From the NCBI GenBank assembly GCA_900316925.1, contig ONEU01000194.1, positions 1 to 5,277 on the forward strand: DNA of 5,277 nucleotides. Reading direction: 5' to 3'. How positions within the stretch are numbered: the first letter of the stretch is position 1; each line of letters begins with the position of its first letter. The notes beneath the pieces are model-generated. The model was not told where the DNA came from, ran no database searches, and was given only the letters and a program-made list of their open reading frames with translations. This document shows, in pieces, positions 1 through 4,870 of the stretch. The stretch is from an uncultured Eubacteriales bacterium. Its GTDB lineage: Bacteria > Bacillota > Clostridia > Oscillospirales > Acutalibacteraceae. Made by a program: the position numbers and the translations under genes.

Positions 1-710
1 AGGCGTCTGGCTTTTCCACGCCCGATCTGCCAGAAATCCGTCAGGGGTTTGTGTTCCCACAGAAGAAAGCGGTAACTGTTCTCGTTTAGCTCGGCAATCC
101 GAACCCCGTCTTTATCCGGCGGAGCCTTCTTCGCAACGATGTCCATTGCGACCTTGGCCAGATACAGGTTTGTTCCGATTCCTGCCGTCGCCGTAATGCC
201 TGTTGTTTTGAGTACATCCTGGATTATAGTGATCGCCATAATCCGGGCCGCTTCCAAACCGCTTCTGGCCGCTTCCTGCTCATAAGATTCCAGATATCTG
301 CTGCAGTCGATGAAACATTCATCTATACTGTAGACAAGAATATCCTCCGGTGAGACATACCGCAGGTAGATCTCGTAGATCTCGGCGGATATTCGTTCGT
401 ATTCACCCATTCTTGGGACAGCCGTCACATAACTGACCTTGGTATGATATCTGGCTTCATATAGGTGGATTGCCTGTTTTGCCTCAAAAAGACGGGGCCT
501 GGATGGTACCCCAATTTCTTTGAGAGCAGGGGAAACAGCCAGGCATATCGTCTGGTCTGAACGACTCGGGTCAGCGACAAGTAGTTTCCCATCCAAGGGA
601 TTCAGACCACGGGCAACACATTCAACTGACGCATAATAGCTTTTCAGGTCAATGCAAATGTAGGCTCCGTTAGAATGTGTCATCAGAAACCGGAATTGAT
701 CATGCCGCAT
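1..710 (-). CDS. Y-family translesion DNA polymerase (UmuC/DinB-like), N-terminal part, cut by window edge
   Basis: The visible 236 residues are the palm, fingers and start of the thumb of a Y-family (error-prone, lesion-bypass) DNA polymerase; the C-terminus lies beyond base 1. Seen directly: the first metal-binding aspartate in ICIDLKSYYASVE (D21), with a tyrosine at the usual steric-gate position that excludes ribonucleotides; the second catalytic pair in YSIDECF (D130, E131); the GIGTNLYLAK stretch at about 177-186; and a helix-hairpin-helix entry, WQIGRGKA, at about 227-234. The ATG at 710 is chosen because AGGAAAG lies just upstream; an in-frame ATG at 683 has no ribosome site. The start overlaps the end of the 38-residue gene by 11 bases, so translation is probably coupled. 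No frameshift is seen. Family membership is certain; whether it is a Pol IV or a Pol V type is not decided here. Confidence 0.95.
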   Translation of the reverse strand, partial: MRHDQFRFLMTHSNGAYICIDLKSYYASVECVARGLNPLDGKLLVADPSRSDQTICLAVSPALKEIGVPSRPRLFEAKQAIHLYEARYHTKVSYVTAVPRMGEYERISAEIYEIYLRYVSPEDILVYSIDECFIDCSRYLESYEQEAARSGLEAARIMAITIIQDVLKTTGITATAGIGTNLYLAKVAMDIVAKKAPPDKDGVRIAELNENSYRFLLWEHKPLTDFWQIGRGKARR

Positions 711-816
711 CACTTTCCTGATCCATGAAATCATAATAATCAGACTCATCAGAAAAGAGAATGTAGCTTCCTTCGACCAAACCATAATAACCGTTGGCAG
801 TATAGTAACCTTTCAT
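700..816 (-). CDS. 38-residue acidic, tyrosine-rich protein coupled to the Y-family polymerase
   Basis: A short complete gene that encodes 38 residues, starting MKGYYTANGYYG and ending in TGA at 702-700. A perfect AGGAGG (825-830) lies 8 bases before the ATG, and the next gene begins inside its last codons, so this is very likely a translated protein and the first cistron of a polymerase operon. It has seven tyrosines (paired at 4-5, 10-11 and 27-28), one lysine and eight Asp/Glu residues, mostly in the second half (ESDYYDFMD at about 24-32). There is no signal peptide or membrane segment. Similar tiny GYY proteins are known to me next to UmuC-like genes in Clostridia, but I know of no tested function. 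A modulator or partner of the polymerase is an inference from position and coupling only. Confidence 0.85.
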   Translation of the reverse strand: MKGYYTANGYYGLVEGSYILFSDESDYYDFMDQESDAA

Positions 817-857
817 CCTTATAACCTCCTGTTCGTTTAGCATGTTTTCATGGTGAT

Positions 858-866
858 ATCATAACA
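858..866 (-). promoter_or_regulatory. Extended -10 promoter of the small-protein/polymerase operon
   Basis: On the minus strand, TATGAT (863-858) is preceded by TG plus one base (866-864), an extended -10 element. No good -35 hexamer lies 16-18 bases upstream (the region is a run of T), as is common for extended -10 promoters. Transcription would start near 851, giving a leader of about 35 bases to the ATG at 816. Confidence 0.5.
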
Positions 867-872
867 AAAGAC

Positions 873-892
873 CTGTCCAAAAAAACGGACAG
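873..892. promoter_or_regulatory. Palindrome CTGTCC-N8-GGACAG over the -35 region: candidate operator
   Basis: Two perfect 6-base arms (873-878 and 887-892) flank an 8-base A/T-rich centre. The element covers the place where the -35 box of the polymerase operon should be, the classic position of a repressor site. It does not look like the Gram-positive LexA (DinR) box CGAAC-N4-GTTCG, and no such box is seen near either polymerase. It could instead be a weak hairpin; the position favours an operator. The binding protein is not in this window. Confidence 0.45.
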
Positions 893-979
893 CTTCTTTC
901 TTAATGGTATTCCGGAGTATATGATTATATGGAGAACAGCCGATATGGTTACCGGATATAACGTTAAATCGTGTCTACT

Positions 980-1114
980 GCACAAGGGCATGATGGGGTC
1001 AGTACAGATTTTGGTAAGGTACTTTCGTTGATCGGGGTTAACCAGACCGCATTTCCCGGCAATATAACCGATCAGAGCATAGAGCAGAATAATCAGTATC
1101 TGGCCAAATGCTGT
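980..1114 (-). pseudogene. Remnant of the N-terminus of an AEC-type (auxin efflux carrier family) permease
   Basis: One minus-strand frame, opened by a TAG at 1117-1115 and lacking a start codon, reads as the first membrane helix and following loop of an AEC-family transporter: FGQILIILLYALIGYIAGK, then CGLVNPDQRKYLTK and a proline-containing IMPL. This matches the family pattern of a hydrophobic helix, G-Y-I/L-x-G-K, a short GLL/GLV loop, then a K/R-rich helix leading to a conserved proline. After about 45 codons the similarity ends; a whole protein would be about 300 residues. No ribosome site is present. The call rests on a short stretch and by-eye family recall, so it is moderate. Confidence 0.45.
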
Positions 1115-1120
1115 CTACAG

Positions 1121-1164
1121 AAAGCTTCGGGATTAAGGTCCAGTCCGGATTACTCCGAAGCTTT
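1121..1164. repeat. Perfect 10-bp inverted repeat with a 24-base spacer
   Basis: AAAGCTTCGG (1121-1130) is matched exactly by CCGAAGCTTT (1155-1164). It could fold into a hairpin, but neither side has a proper T-run, so it is a poor terminator. It lies just upstream of the AEC-type remnant and might be a leftover element end or a regulatory site of that lost gene. Confidence 0.55.
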
Positions 1165-1309
1165 ATGATGGAATAGAATTTAGAATCAGGCTGAATTTGC
1201 TCATCTGCGGCTTTTGCAGAAGCATAGAATAGATATTGCAATTAAAAAAAGAGCAGATCCGGTACGGCCAGAAAATGAGATATCTTAACAGATAATTGAC
1301 AGAGAATCG

Positions 1310-1318
1310 TGTTACAAT
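1310..1318 (+). promoter_or_regulatory. Candidate extended -10 promoter for the 64-residue gene
   Basis: TGTTACAAT gives a TG-extended -10 (TACAAT at 1313-1318), about 40 bases before the ATG at 1358. A perfect TTGACA lies at 1296-1301 but only 11 bases from this -10, too close to act as its -35. The pairing is therefore uncertain. Confidence 0.35.
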
Positions 1319-1357
1319 CAGTTACCACATTATGGAAAGGAAACTGTTCAGGAAGAT

Positions 1358-1552
1358 ATGAAGACAATCAGAATTCATTTGGAAGACCATAGTTATATTG
1401 ACTTTTGGGCATCAGGCAGTCAAATTGATGATTTCCACAACTGGCTTCGATTTGCGAATCTGAACGATAACTATGATCTTCCTGGAACAAACCAGGAAGT
1501 AAAGCGCCGGAATATTGCAACCATAGAAGTCATTGAACATGAAGAGCACTAA
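1358..1552 (+). CDS. 64-residue protein of unknown function
   Basis: A small complete gene with AGGAAG at 1350-1355 just before its ATG, a candidate promoter about 40 bases upstream and a terminator 20 bases after its stop, so it is likely expressed alone. I do not recognise the family. It is acidic and histidine-rich (HLEDHSYIDF near the start, IEVIEHEEH at the end), with no membrane segment or signal peptide. The alternating hydrophobic pattern at both ends (MKTIRIHL and IATIEVIE) suggests beta strands, and the middle (about 22-33, IDDFHNWLRF) a helix. A compact beta-alpha-beta domain is possible. It is the only plus-strand gene between the two polymerases. Confidence 0.6.
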   Translation: MKTIRIHLEDHSYIDFWASGSQIDDFHNWLRFANLNDNYDLPGTNQEVKRRNIATIEVIEHEEH

Positions 1553-1570
1553 ATAAAATGGCATAACCAG

Positions 1571-1609
1571 AAAAAAGACGGATGGCTGTAAAATGTCATC
1601 CGCCTTTTT
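1571..1609. terminator. Bidirectional intrinsic terminator
   Basis: Stem CGGATGGC (1579-1586) pairs with GTCATCCG (1595-1602), with one G-U pair and an 8-base loop. It is followed by TTTTT (1605-1609) and preceded by AAAAAA (1571-1576), so it can end transcription both from the 64-residue gene on the plus strand and from the YczE-like gene on the minus strand. Confidence 0.8.
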
Positions 1610-1632
1610 ATAATCATTTTATAGATTTCCGA

Positions 1633-1650
1633 ATGATATGAAAATATCAT
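1633..1650. repeat. Perfect 7-bp A/T-rich hairpin with a GAAA loop
   Basis: ATGATAT (1633-1639) and ATATCAT (1644-1650) are exact complements around GAAA, a GNRA-type tetraloop when read on the plus strand. It sits between the stop of the YczE-like gene and the bidirectional terminator. It may stabilise the 3' end of the transcript or be chance in A/T-rich sequence. Confidence 0.4.
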
Positions 1651-1677
1651 ATAGAGGTTTCTCCAACTTGCAGTGCT

Positions 1678-2208
1678 TTATAATAGATCTGCGTGTTTAT
1701 GCGTCACAAAGATATGGCGCTTTGTAAGACCAAGCTGGAGACCGCTTACATCGAAGATGACCGGTACAATTCCATCTGCTGGATTCGCAATGAGTCTCAT
1801 ATCCAGTGTCATTGCAGCGCTGGTCCCGACAAACAGAATTGCAAGGAACAGTAATGGAATCCGATAGAGAAGTAAACCTGAATAATCAGGTATATGATGG
1901 CTAAGCAGATCCATCAGACGCGTGAAAAGAAAACTAACCGGTAACTGGAGTAGATCAGAAATAATGATTTTCTTTTTATCAGACCAGTCAATCTCCAGAC
2001 GAAAGTGGAGAATGACCTCCGTTACGATGCAGACTATATACACAATCAATGAAGCGTCTCCAATGGTGCATCCTGTAAGCTCGGAGGCACAGTATGCAGT
2101 AGACAAAATAGGGGAGACACCCAAGTGCACTTTCGTGCTGAGCGTAAGTCCCGCAGCGAGAATGATTTGTCCGAGCAGATAGAATAATAACCGGTATAGT
2201 TGCCTCAT
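1678..2208 (-). CDS. YczE/YyaS/YitT-type membrane protein, C-terminus shortened
   Basis: An integral membrane protein of the YczE-like group, whose transport or signalling role is poorly known; in Bacillus a YczE protein influences lipopeptide production. Visible signs: four hydrophobic segments at about 4-24, 49-69, 83-102 and 114-135; the family stretch LSTKVHLGVSPI at 23-34; DLLQLPVSF near 87-95; and NPADGIV at 142-148. Relatives are about 200-220 residues and continue after the LGLTK region with a final membrane helix; here the sequence turns polar (THKHADLL) and stops at residue 176. No other frame restores the helix clearly, so a deletion or old frameshift removed the end. The ATG at 2208 follows an in-frame TGA, fixing the start; its ribosome site is poor (GGAAAGGG about 13 bases away). 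It lies 34 bases behind the TRIC-like gene and is probably co-transcribed. Confidence 0.75.
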   Translation of the reverse strand: MRQLYRLLFYLLGQIILAAGLTLSTKVHLGVSPILSTAYCASELTGCTIGDASLIVYIVCIVTEVILHFRLEIDWSDKKKIIISDLLQLPVSFLFTRLMDLLSHHIPDYSGLLLYRIPLLFLAILFVGTSAAMTLDMRLIANPADGIVPVIFDVSGLQLGLTKRHIFVTHKHADLL

Positions 2209-2242
2209 CAGGATTCATTTCACCCTTTCCACGTCAGCATTA

Positions 2243-2860
2243 TTAATCGATTCTCGGAAGACTCCAATGATAGTGAGCTGCCATGTTTCTCAGTACAACG
2301 ATGATGATCGCGCCAGCCAGCATCGCCGGAACAGATCCTGTATAAGGCCAAAGAAGTGCACAGATTATTGCGCCGATCAAAGAAGCACAGGCATAGAAAT
2401 GCTTTACCAATACGTACGGCGTATTCCCTGCAAGAATATCGCGGAGAATACCGCCACCTACACCTGTAACTACGCCAACGAAAACCGCAAGATAAGAGTT
2501 GGACTCAGAAACATGTACAAAAGCAGTCTGAACCCCGATTACCGTGAACAAGCCCAGACCAACAGCGTCCAAAGTACGCAGCAGAATTTCTCCCCAAGGC
2601 TTCTGATAAAAGTTGTAATGTTGCCGGACAATGTAGAAAACAATGATTCCGGTAGCAATTGACATCAGTGTGAAAACAGGATTATGAAAAGCAGCGGGAG
2701 GGGTAACATTCAGAATAATATCTCTAAGGATACCACCTCCAACGGCTGTTGTCATAGCCAGAATAGATACGCCAAAGATATCCATCTTTTTTTGAACCCC
2801 GGTGCTGGCACCGGAGATAGCAAATGCTATGGTGCCAAGAAATTCAAGGACAAAAATCAT
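2243..2860 (-). CDS. TRIC-like / glycine-transporter-domain (former UPF0126) membrane protein
   Basis: A complete 205-residue membrane protein of the bacterial trimeric intracellular cation channel family (the YadS/YicG group, two Gly_transporter domains). Such proteins form cation-permeable trimers, and some have been linked to glycine uptake. The internal duplication is plain: GGGILRD occurs at 41-47 and again at 135-141, each after a glycine-rich hydrophobic helix, and about seven membrane segments span the protein. The length matches the family. A ribosome site GGAGG lies about 12 bases before the ATG, slightly far, but no alternative start fits. It has its own promoter and heads a two-gene unit with the YczE-like gene. 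It is one of the few undamaged genes here. Confidence 0.92.
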   Translation of the reverse strand: MIFVLEFLGTIAFAISGASTGVQKKMDIFGVSILAMTTAVGGGILRDIILNVTPPAAFHNPVFTLMSIATGIIVFYIVRQHYNFYQKPWGEILLRTLDAVGLGLFTVIGVQTAFVHVSESNSYLAVFVGVVTGVGGGILRDILAGNTPYVLVKHFYACASLIGAIICALLWPYTGSVPAMLAGAIIIVVLRNMAAHYHWSLPRID

Positions 2861-2895
2861 AATGCCAGCTTTCCTCCTTCTGTGAACGAAGACAG

Positions 2896-2924
2896 ATTAT
2901 AAATGAGAAAGAGAAGAAAATCAA
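2896..2924 (-). promoter_or_regulatory. Sigma-A-type promoter of the TRIC-like/YczE-like unit
   Basis: Minus strand: -35 TTGATT (2924-2919), a 17-base spacer, and a perfect -10 TATAAT (2901-2896). The leader to the ATG at 2860 is about 30 bases. Confidence 0.8.
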
Positions 2925-2962
2925 GGCTCGGTGAAAAGCCTATATTCAGAAGAAGGAAGAGC

Positions 2963-2996
2963 AAAGCACCTCGGAGAGATGATTCCGAGGTGCTTT
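2963..2996. terminator. Perfect 13-bp hairpin, likely intrinsic terminator
   Basis: AAAGCACCTCGGA (2963-2975) pairs exactly with TCCGAGGTGCTTT (2984-2996) around an 8-base loop. The A and T ends make it a short-tailed terminator in either direction. On the minus strand it would close the unit containing the alpha-CTD-like gene and protect the TRIC-like promoter from read-through. On the plus strand it stands 9 bases before the apparent group II intron end, the usual target geometry for class C introns. Confidence 0.75.
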
Positions 2997-3005
2997 CCAT
3001 AGATC

Positions 3006-3054
3006 GTGCGCTCGCCGGGCGCACTAAGAACAGCCGGTGAGAAGCCCTTGAGCC
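3006..3054 (+). mobile_element. 5' tip of a group II intron (class C-like), truncated remnant
   Basis: The plus strand reads GTGCGCTC, then GGGCGCA (3017-3023) able to pair with it as the first small stem, then GGTGAGAAGCCC (3036-3047). From memory, class C group II introns such as the Oceanobacillus one begin GTGTGCCC, GGGTGCA, then GGGTGAGAGTCCC in the same order and near spacing. Class C introns insert just past terminator hairpins, and a perfect hairpin ends at 2996, nine bases before this start. Only about 50 bases remain: the catalytic domain V and the reverse transcriptase are missing, and the sequence then becomes an oxidase gene stub on the other strand. Short length makes this tentative. 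Confidence 0.45.
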
Positions 3055-3215
3055 TACCATCTTCATAAATGTCTTTCCGGAGCCTTTGCCTCCCGGGCCA
3101 GGAGTCCTTCCTGTACAGGGGCTGCCATTACAGACCGGACACACCTGGCATTTCCGTTTAACGCCTTTCTTGCGTTCATCTGAACGGAGTCCCGGGGCAG
3201 CATTTGTTTACTCAT
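3055..3215 (-). pseudogene. N-terminal stub of an FMN-dependent alpha-hydroxy-acid oxidase (cysteine-rich clostridial type)
   Basis: The minus strand encodes KCQVCPVCNGSPCTGR followed by TPGPGGKGSGKTF, the N-terminal cysteine/glycine signature of the alpha-hydroxy-acid oxidising protein group of Clostridia (FMN enzymes related to lactate oxidase, usually over 300 residues). The likely start is the ATG at 3215, with AGAGGG upstream; its frame gives NARKALNG and then shifts. Adding one A to the run near 3151-3153 would join NARKALNG directly to KCQVCPVC, so a one-base deletion is inferred. Similarity ends at about 3055, where the intron-like sequence begins. The FMN-binding barrel is absent, so no enzyme can be made. 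Confidence 0.65.
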
Positions 3216-3249
3216 GACTCGGAACCCTCTTTTCATTGTAATATGTCTC

Positions 3250-3381
3250 TCAAATATGAAAGAGATTTTTCAATTTGTAAAATGCATTATCCGCTGCCTT
3301 TGCAGATGCATTGGCAGGTTTAAAGGCAATTAGGCCTGCAGATATTGCAGCCAGACTAAGGCAGAGCAGCGTTTTTTCCAT
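3250..3381 (-). CDS. 43-residue small membrane or secreted peptide
   Basis: A short complete frame with AGGAG about 11 bases before its ATG at 3381 and a TGA at 3252-3250. Residues 4-20 are hydrophobic (TLLCLSLAAISAGLIAF), followed by KPANASAKAAD and a basic-hydrophobic tail, YKLKNLFHI. It could be a single-pass signal-anchor peptide; ANASAKA offers possible signal peptidase sites, but cleavage would leave only about 15-18 residues. It lies 27 bases behind the alpha-CTD-like gene on the same strand and is probably co-transcribed with it. I recognise no family. Confidence 0.55.
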   Translation of the reverse strand: MEKTLLCLSLAAISAGLIAFKPANASAKAADNAFYKLKNLFHI

Positions 3382-3408
3382 CGATTGATTCACTCCTGTT
3401 CAGATTAA

Positions 3409-4152
3409 TTACTGCAGCTCATCCATTGCGGCGCTGATTTCCAGGATGTCGTCATAAGAAATACCCTTGAGCTCCGCCAGTTCATCGACACTCATGGACT
3501 TCAGACGGGAAATAGATCGTACTCCATTCCTGTAGAGCCTGGTGCGGAGCCAGCCACTGACATTAAGACTGAAGACGGAGGAAGGATCTTTCATTGCCTT
3601 CTCTATCTCTTTCACCGCAGAGCCGGGAAACGCAAGATCTACAGCCTTGTTTTTATAGCCCTGGTCATACAAAGCTGAAGAAACCTCATCCGTAATGCTG
3701 TCTCCCAGATTGCGTATCATGGTAAGCTCATTTCTGCTTAGCTTCAGGAGGTCCGGGACAGAGAGTATTCCGACGCTGACCAGTTTGTCTTGCGTGGCAG
3801 CGGAAAGATGAAGCTCTTCGAAAGAAGGACTAGGTGCAGCTTGCTGTTCCGCCTTTTCATTTACAGAAGAAAGCAGGTCATTTAGACATCTTATTAGCTT
3901 GTCACTCATGTGATCAGGATCAAAAGAACTATGAGCAAGCTTGACCAGTTTGTAATAAGGCATGCCTTCTGTAAACATTTTGCTTGCCCTTCGGATGGCA
4001 TATAAAGAGAGCATACCGAGATACTCTTTTGAAAGCTCTCCGCTTATATGAAGAGCGGCACCGTCCGTCGTTGAAATCAAATCTTCAACAGCAAGAGCTA
4101 CATAGGTTTCCGGATCACGTGCAGTAAGCAGATACTCAGCGGGGTTTAACAT
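3409..4152 (-). CDS. Protein with two tandem RNA polymerase alpha-CTD-like domains
   Basis: A complete 247-residue soluble protein. Residues 110-166 look like the C-terminal domain of RNA polymerase alpha: FEELHLSAATQDKL, then GILSVPDLLKLSRNEL, then RNLGDSITDEV, with the helix-hairpin-helix NLG turn at 148-150. Residues 193-247 repeat the layout more loosely (FSLNVSGWLRTRLYRNG, SMSVDELAELKGIS). The first 100 residues are mostly helical and unrecognised. In alpha itself this fold binds UP-element DNA and activators; here there is no alpha N-terminal dimerisation domain, so it is not an RNA polymerase subunit. DNA or protein binding is inferred. GGGAGGT lies 6 bases before the ATG. It follows the metallo-hydrolase pseudogene by 35 bases with no clear promoter between, so it may depend on the promoter at 4746-4718. 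Confidence 0.8.
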   Translation of the reverse strand: MLNPAEYLLTARDPETYVALAVEDLISTTDGAALHISGELSKEYLGMLSLYAIRRASKMFTEGMPYYKLVKLAHSSFDPDHMSDKLIRCLNDLLSSVNEKAEQQAAPSPSFEELHLSAATQDKLVSVGILSVPDLLKLSRNELTMIRNLGDSITDEVSSALYDQGYKNKAVDLAFPGSAVKEIEKAMKDPSSVFSLNVSGWLRTRLYRNGVRSISRLKSMSVDELAELKGISYDDILEISAAMDELQ

Positions 4153-4187
4153 GTTGTACCTCCCGAAAAGTAGAGTGTGACCACTGT

Positions 4188-4682
4188 TTACTCAATTTCC
4201 AGAACATCTCCGACACAGACATCTTTAACCGGCATTACATTCTGCAGGGCTGCCCGGGCGTGAAAATAGGAATAGTGACAGGGAAAGAGAAGCCTTGGTC
4301 TTAGGCTCTTGAGATAGTCAACGGTATAATCTGTCTGAGAATTCATTTCGAGAAGATGAAAACCCCCGATAATTCCTTCGATACGGTTATCTCCGCAGAC
4401 TTCTTTGGTATATTCCGTGAGATTGCAGATCCCGGCATGACTGCAGCCTGTTATGATGGTGAAGCCATTACGTCCGCAATAGACCATAGCTGTATCGTCG
4501 GGCATATCGTCCGGTTCCCAAGTCTCATCAAGAAACCTGAGACCAAAGGGTGCTTTCCCTTGAGTAGCCGGTATCGAAAAGACATTTCAAGCCATCACAT
4601 TCAATGTAATAGCAGACTGAGGCTCACCCAGGTAATATGCGACAATTCTGGTTGTGTTATCTGTCAGAATGGTCAGTTTCAT
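4188..4682 (-). pseudogene. Metallo-beta-lactamase-fold hydrolase, frameshifted and missing its active-site region
   Basis: The N-terminus starts at the ATG at 4682 (MKLTILTDNTTRIVAYYLGEP). The frame then fails at about 4613-4619: the next frame reads CYYIECDGLKCLFDTGYS, the normal continuation. Past about 4562 the first frame resumes with FLDETWEPDDMPDDTAM, then FTIITGCSHAGICNL, GGFHLL and LLFPCH, the C-terminal half of the MBL-fold family that includes 7,8-dihydropterin-6-methyl-type phosphate synthases. The middle, which should hold the HxHxDH zinc motif, is gone; about 165 codons remain of the usual 250-280. A 105-residue frame opening at 4505 is only this fragment and lacks a ribosome site. 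The promoter is intact, and the downstream alpha-CTD-like gene may use it. Confidence 0.85.
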
Positions 4683-4717
4683 GGAAACACAGTCTTTCTG
4701 AAGAGAATTCGATTATT

Positions 4718-4746
4718 ATTGTAGCATATCTGCACGCTTGTGGCAA
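4718..4746 (-). promoter_or_regulatory. Sigma-A-type promoter for the metallo-hydrolase pseudogene and genes behind it
   Basis: Minus strand: -35 TTGCCA (4746-4741), a 17-base spacer, and -10 TACAAT (4723-4718), about 36 bases before the ATG at 4682. With no other clear promoter downstream, it may drive the alpha-CTD-like and small membrane genes. Confidence 0.75.
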
Positions 4747-4807
4747 TCTGATGGAGTGAGAAGAATAAGAGAAAAGATGCGGTTTAGGGAACAAGATGAG
4801 GCTGTAC

Positions 4808-4836
4808 TTTTCATTCCTTCCCGAGTCTGATATAAT
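4808..4836 (+). promoter_or_regulatory. Promoter of the right-hand Y-family polymerase
   Basis: -35 TTTTCA (4808-4813), a 17-base spacer, and a perfect -10 TATAAT (4831-4836), giving a leader of roughly 28 bases. No LexA-type box (CGAAC-N4-GTTCG) or copy of the CTGTCC-N8-GGACAG palindrome is seen near it, so the two polymerases appear to be controlled differently. Confidence 0.65.
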
Positions 4837-4857
4837 CGTCATATAAGAACAGAGGAG

Positions 4858-4863
4858 AGGAGG
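4858..4863 (+). promoter_or_regulatory. Ribosome binding site that fixes the GTG start of the right-hand polymerase
   Basis: A perfect AGGAGG stands 7 bases before the GTG at 4871. No nearby in-frame ATG precedes the catalytic region, so GTG is taken as the start. Confidence 0.8.
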
Positions 4864-4870
4864 AGCATCG

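Larger units (their letters stand above)
893..1309. other. Gene-poor stretch with a permease remnant and an inverted repeat
   Basis: I see no intact gene here. Short open frames exist on both strands (for example 971-1168 plus and 1038-1241 minus) but lack ribosome sites and recognisable content. The stretch contains an AEC-type permease remnant (980-1114, minus) and a 10-bp inverted repeat (1121-1164), described separately. The remainder, about 1165-1309, is A/T-rich and shows nothing I can name. Confidence 0.6.

Noticed and set aside
817..830. CGAAC next to the ribosome site of the small gene as half of a LexA box
   Set aside because: The second half GTTCG is missing at the required spacing.
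971..1241. Open frames of 65 residues (971-1168, plus) and 67 residues (1038-1241, minus)
   Set aside because: No ribosome site, no recognisable content, and both overlap the better-supported permease remnant in another frame.
1673..2902. Plus-strand frames opposite the membrane genes (1673-1867, 1922-2182, 2267-2662, 2684-2902) and the minus frame 1988-2218
   Set aside because: They lie across the clear YczE-like and TRIC-like genes in other frames and have no protein-like features.
3006..3024. Group II intron start read on the minus strand (GTGCGCCCGGC...)
   Set aside because: The short stem is nearly symmetric, so both strands resemble GTGYG. Only the plus strand has the following GGTGAGA-CCC box and a terminator hairpin as its upstream flank.
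2857..3144. 95-residue minus frame joining the oxidase-like start to a hydrophobic tail
   Set aside because: Only the first 30 residues are oxidase-like; the rest runs through the intron-like segment, the hairpin and the TRIC-like promoter, so it is a composite and not a gene.
4777..4830. 17-codon plus-strand frame ahead of the right-hand polymerase, as a possible leader gene
   Set aside because: It lies upstream of the promoter's -10 and does not resemble the 38-residue leader of the other polymerase.
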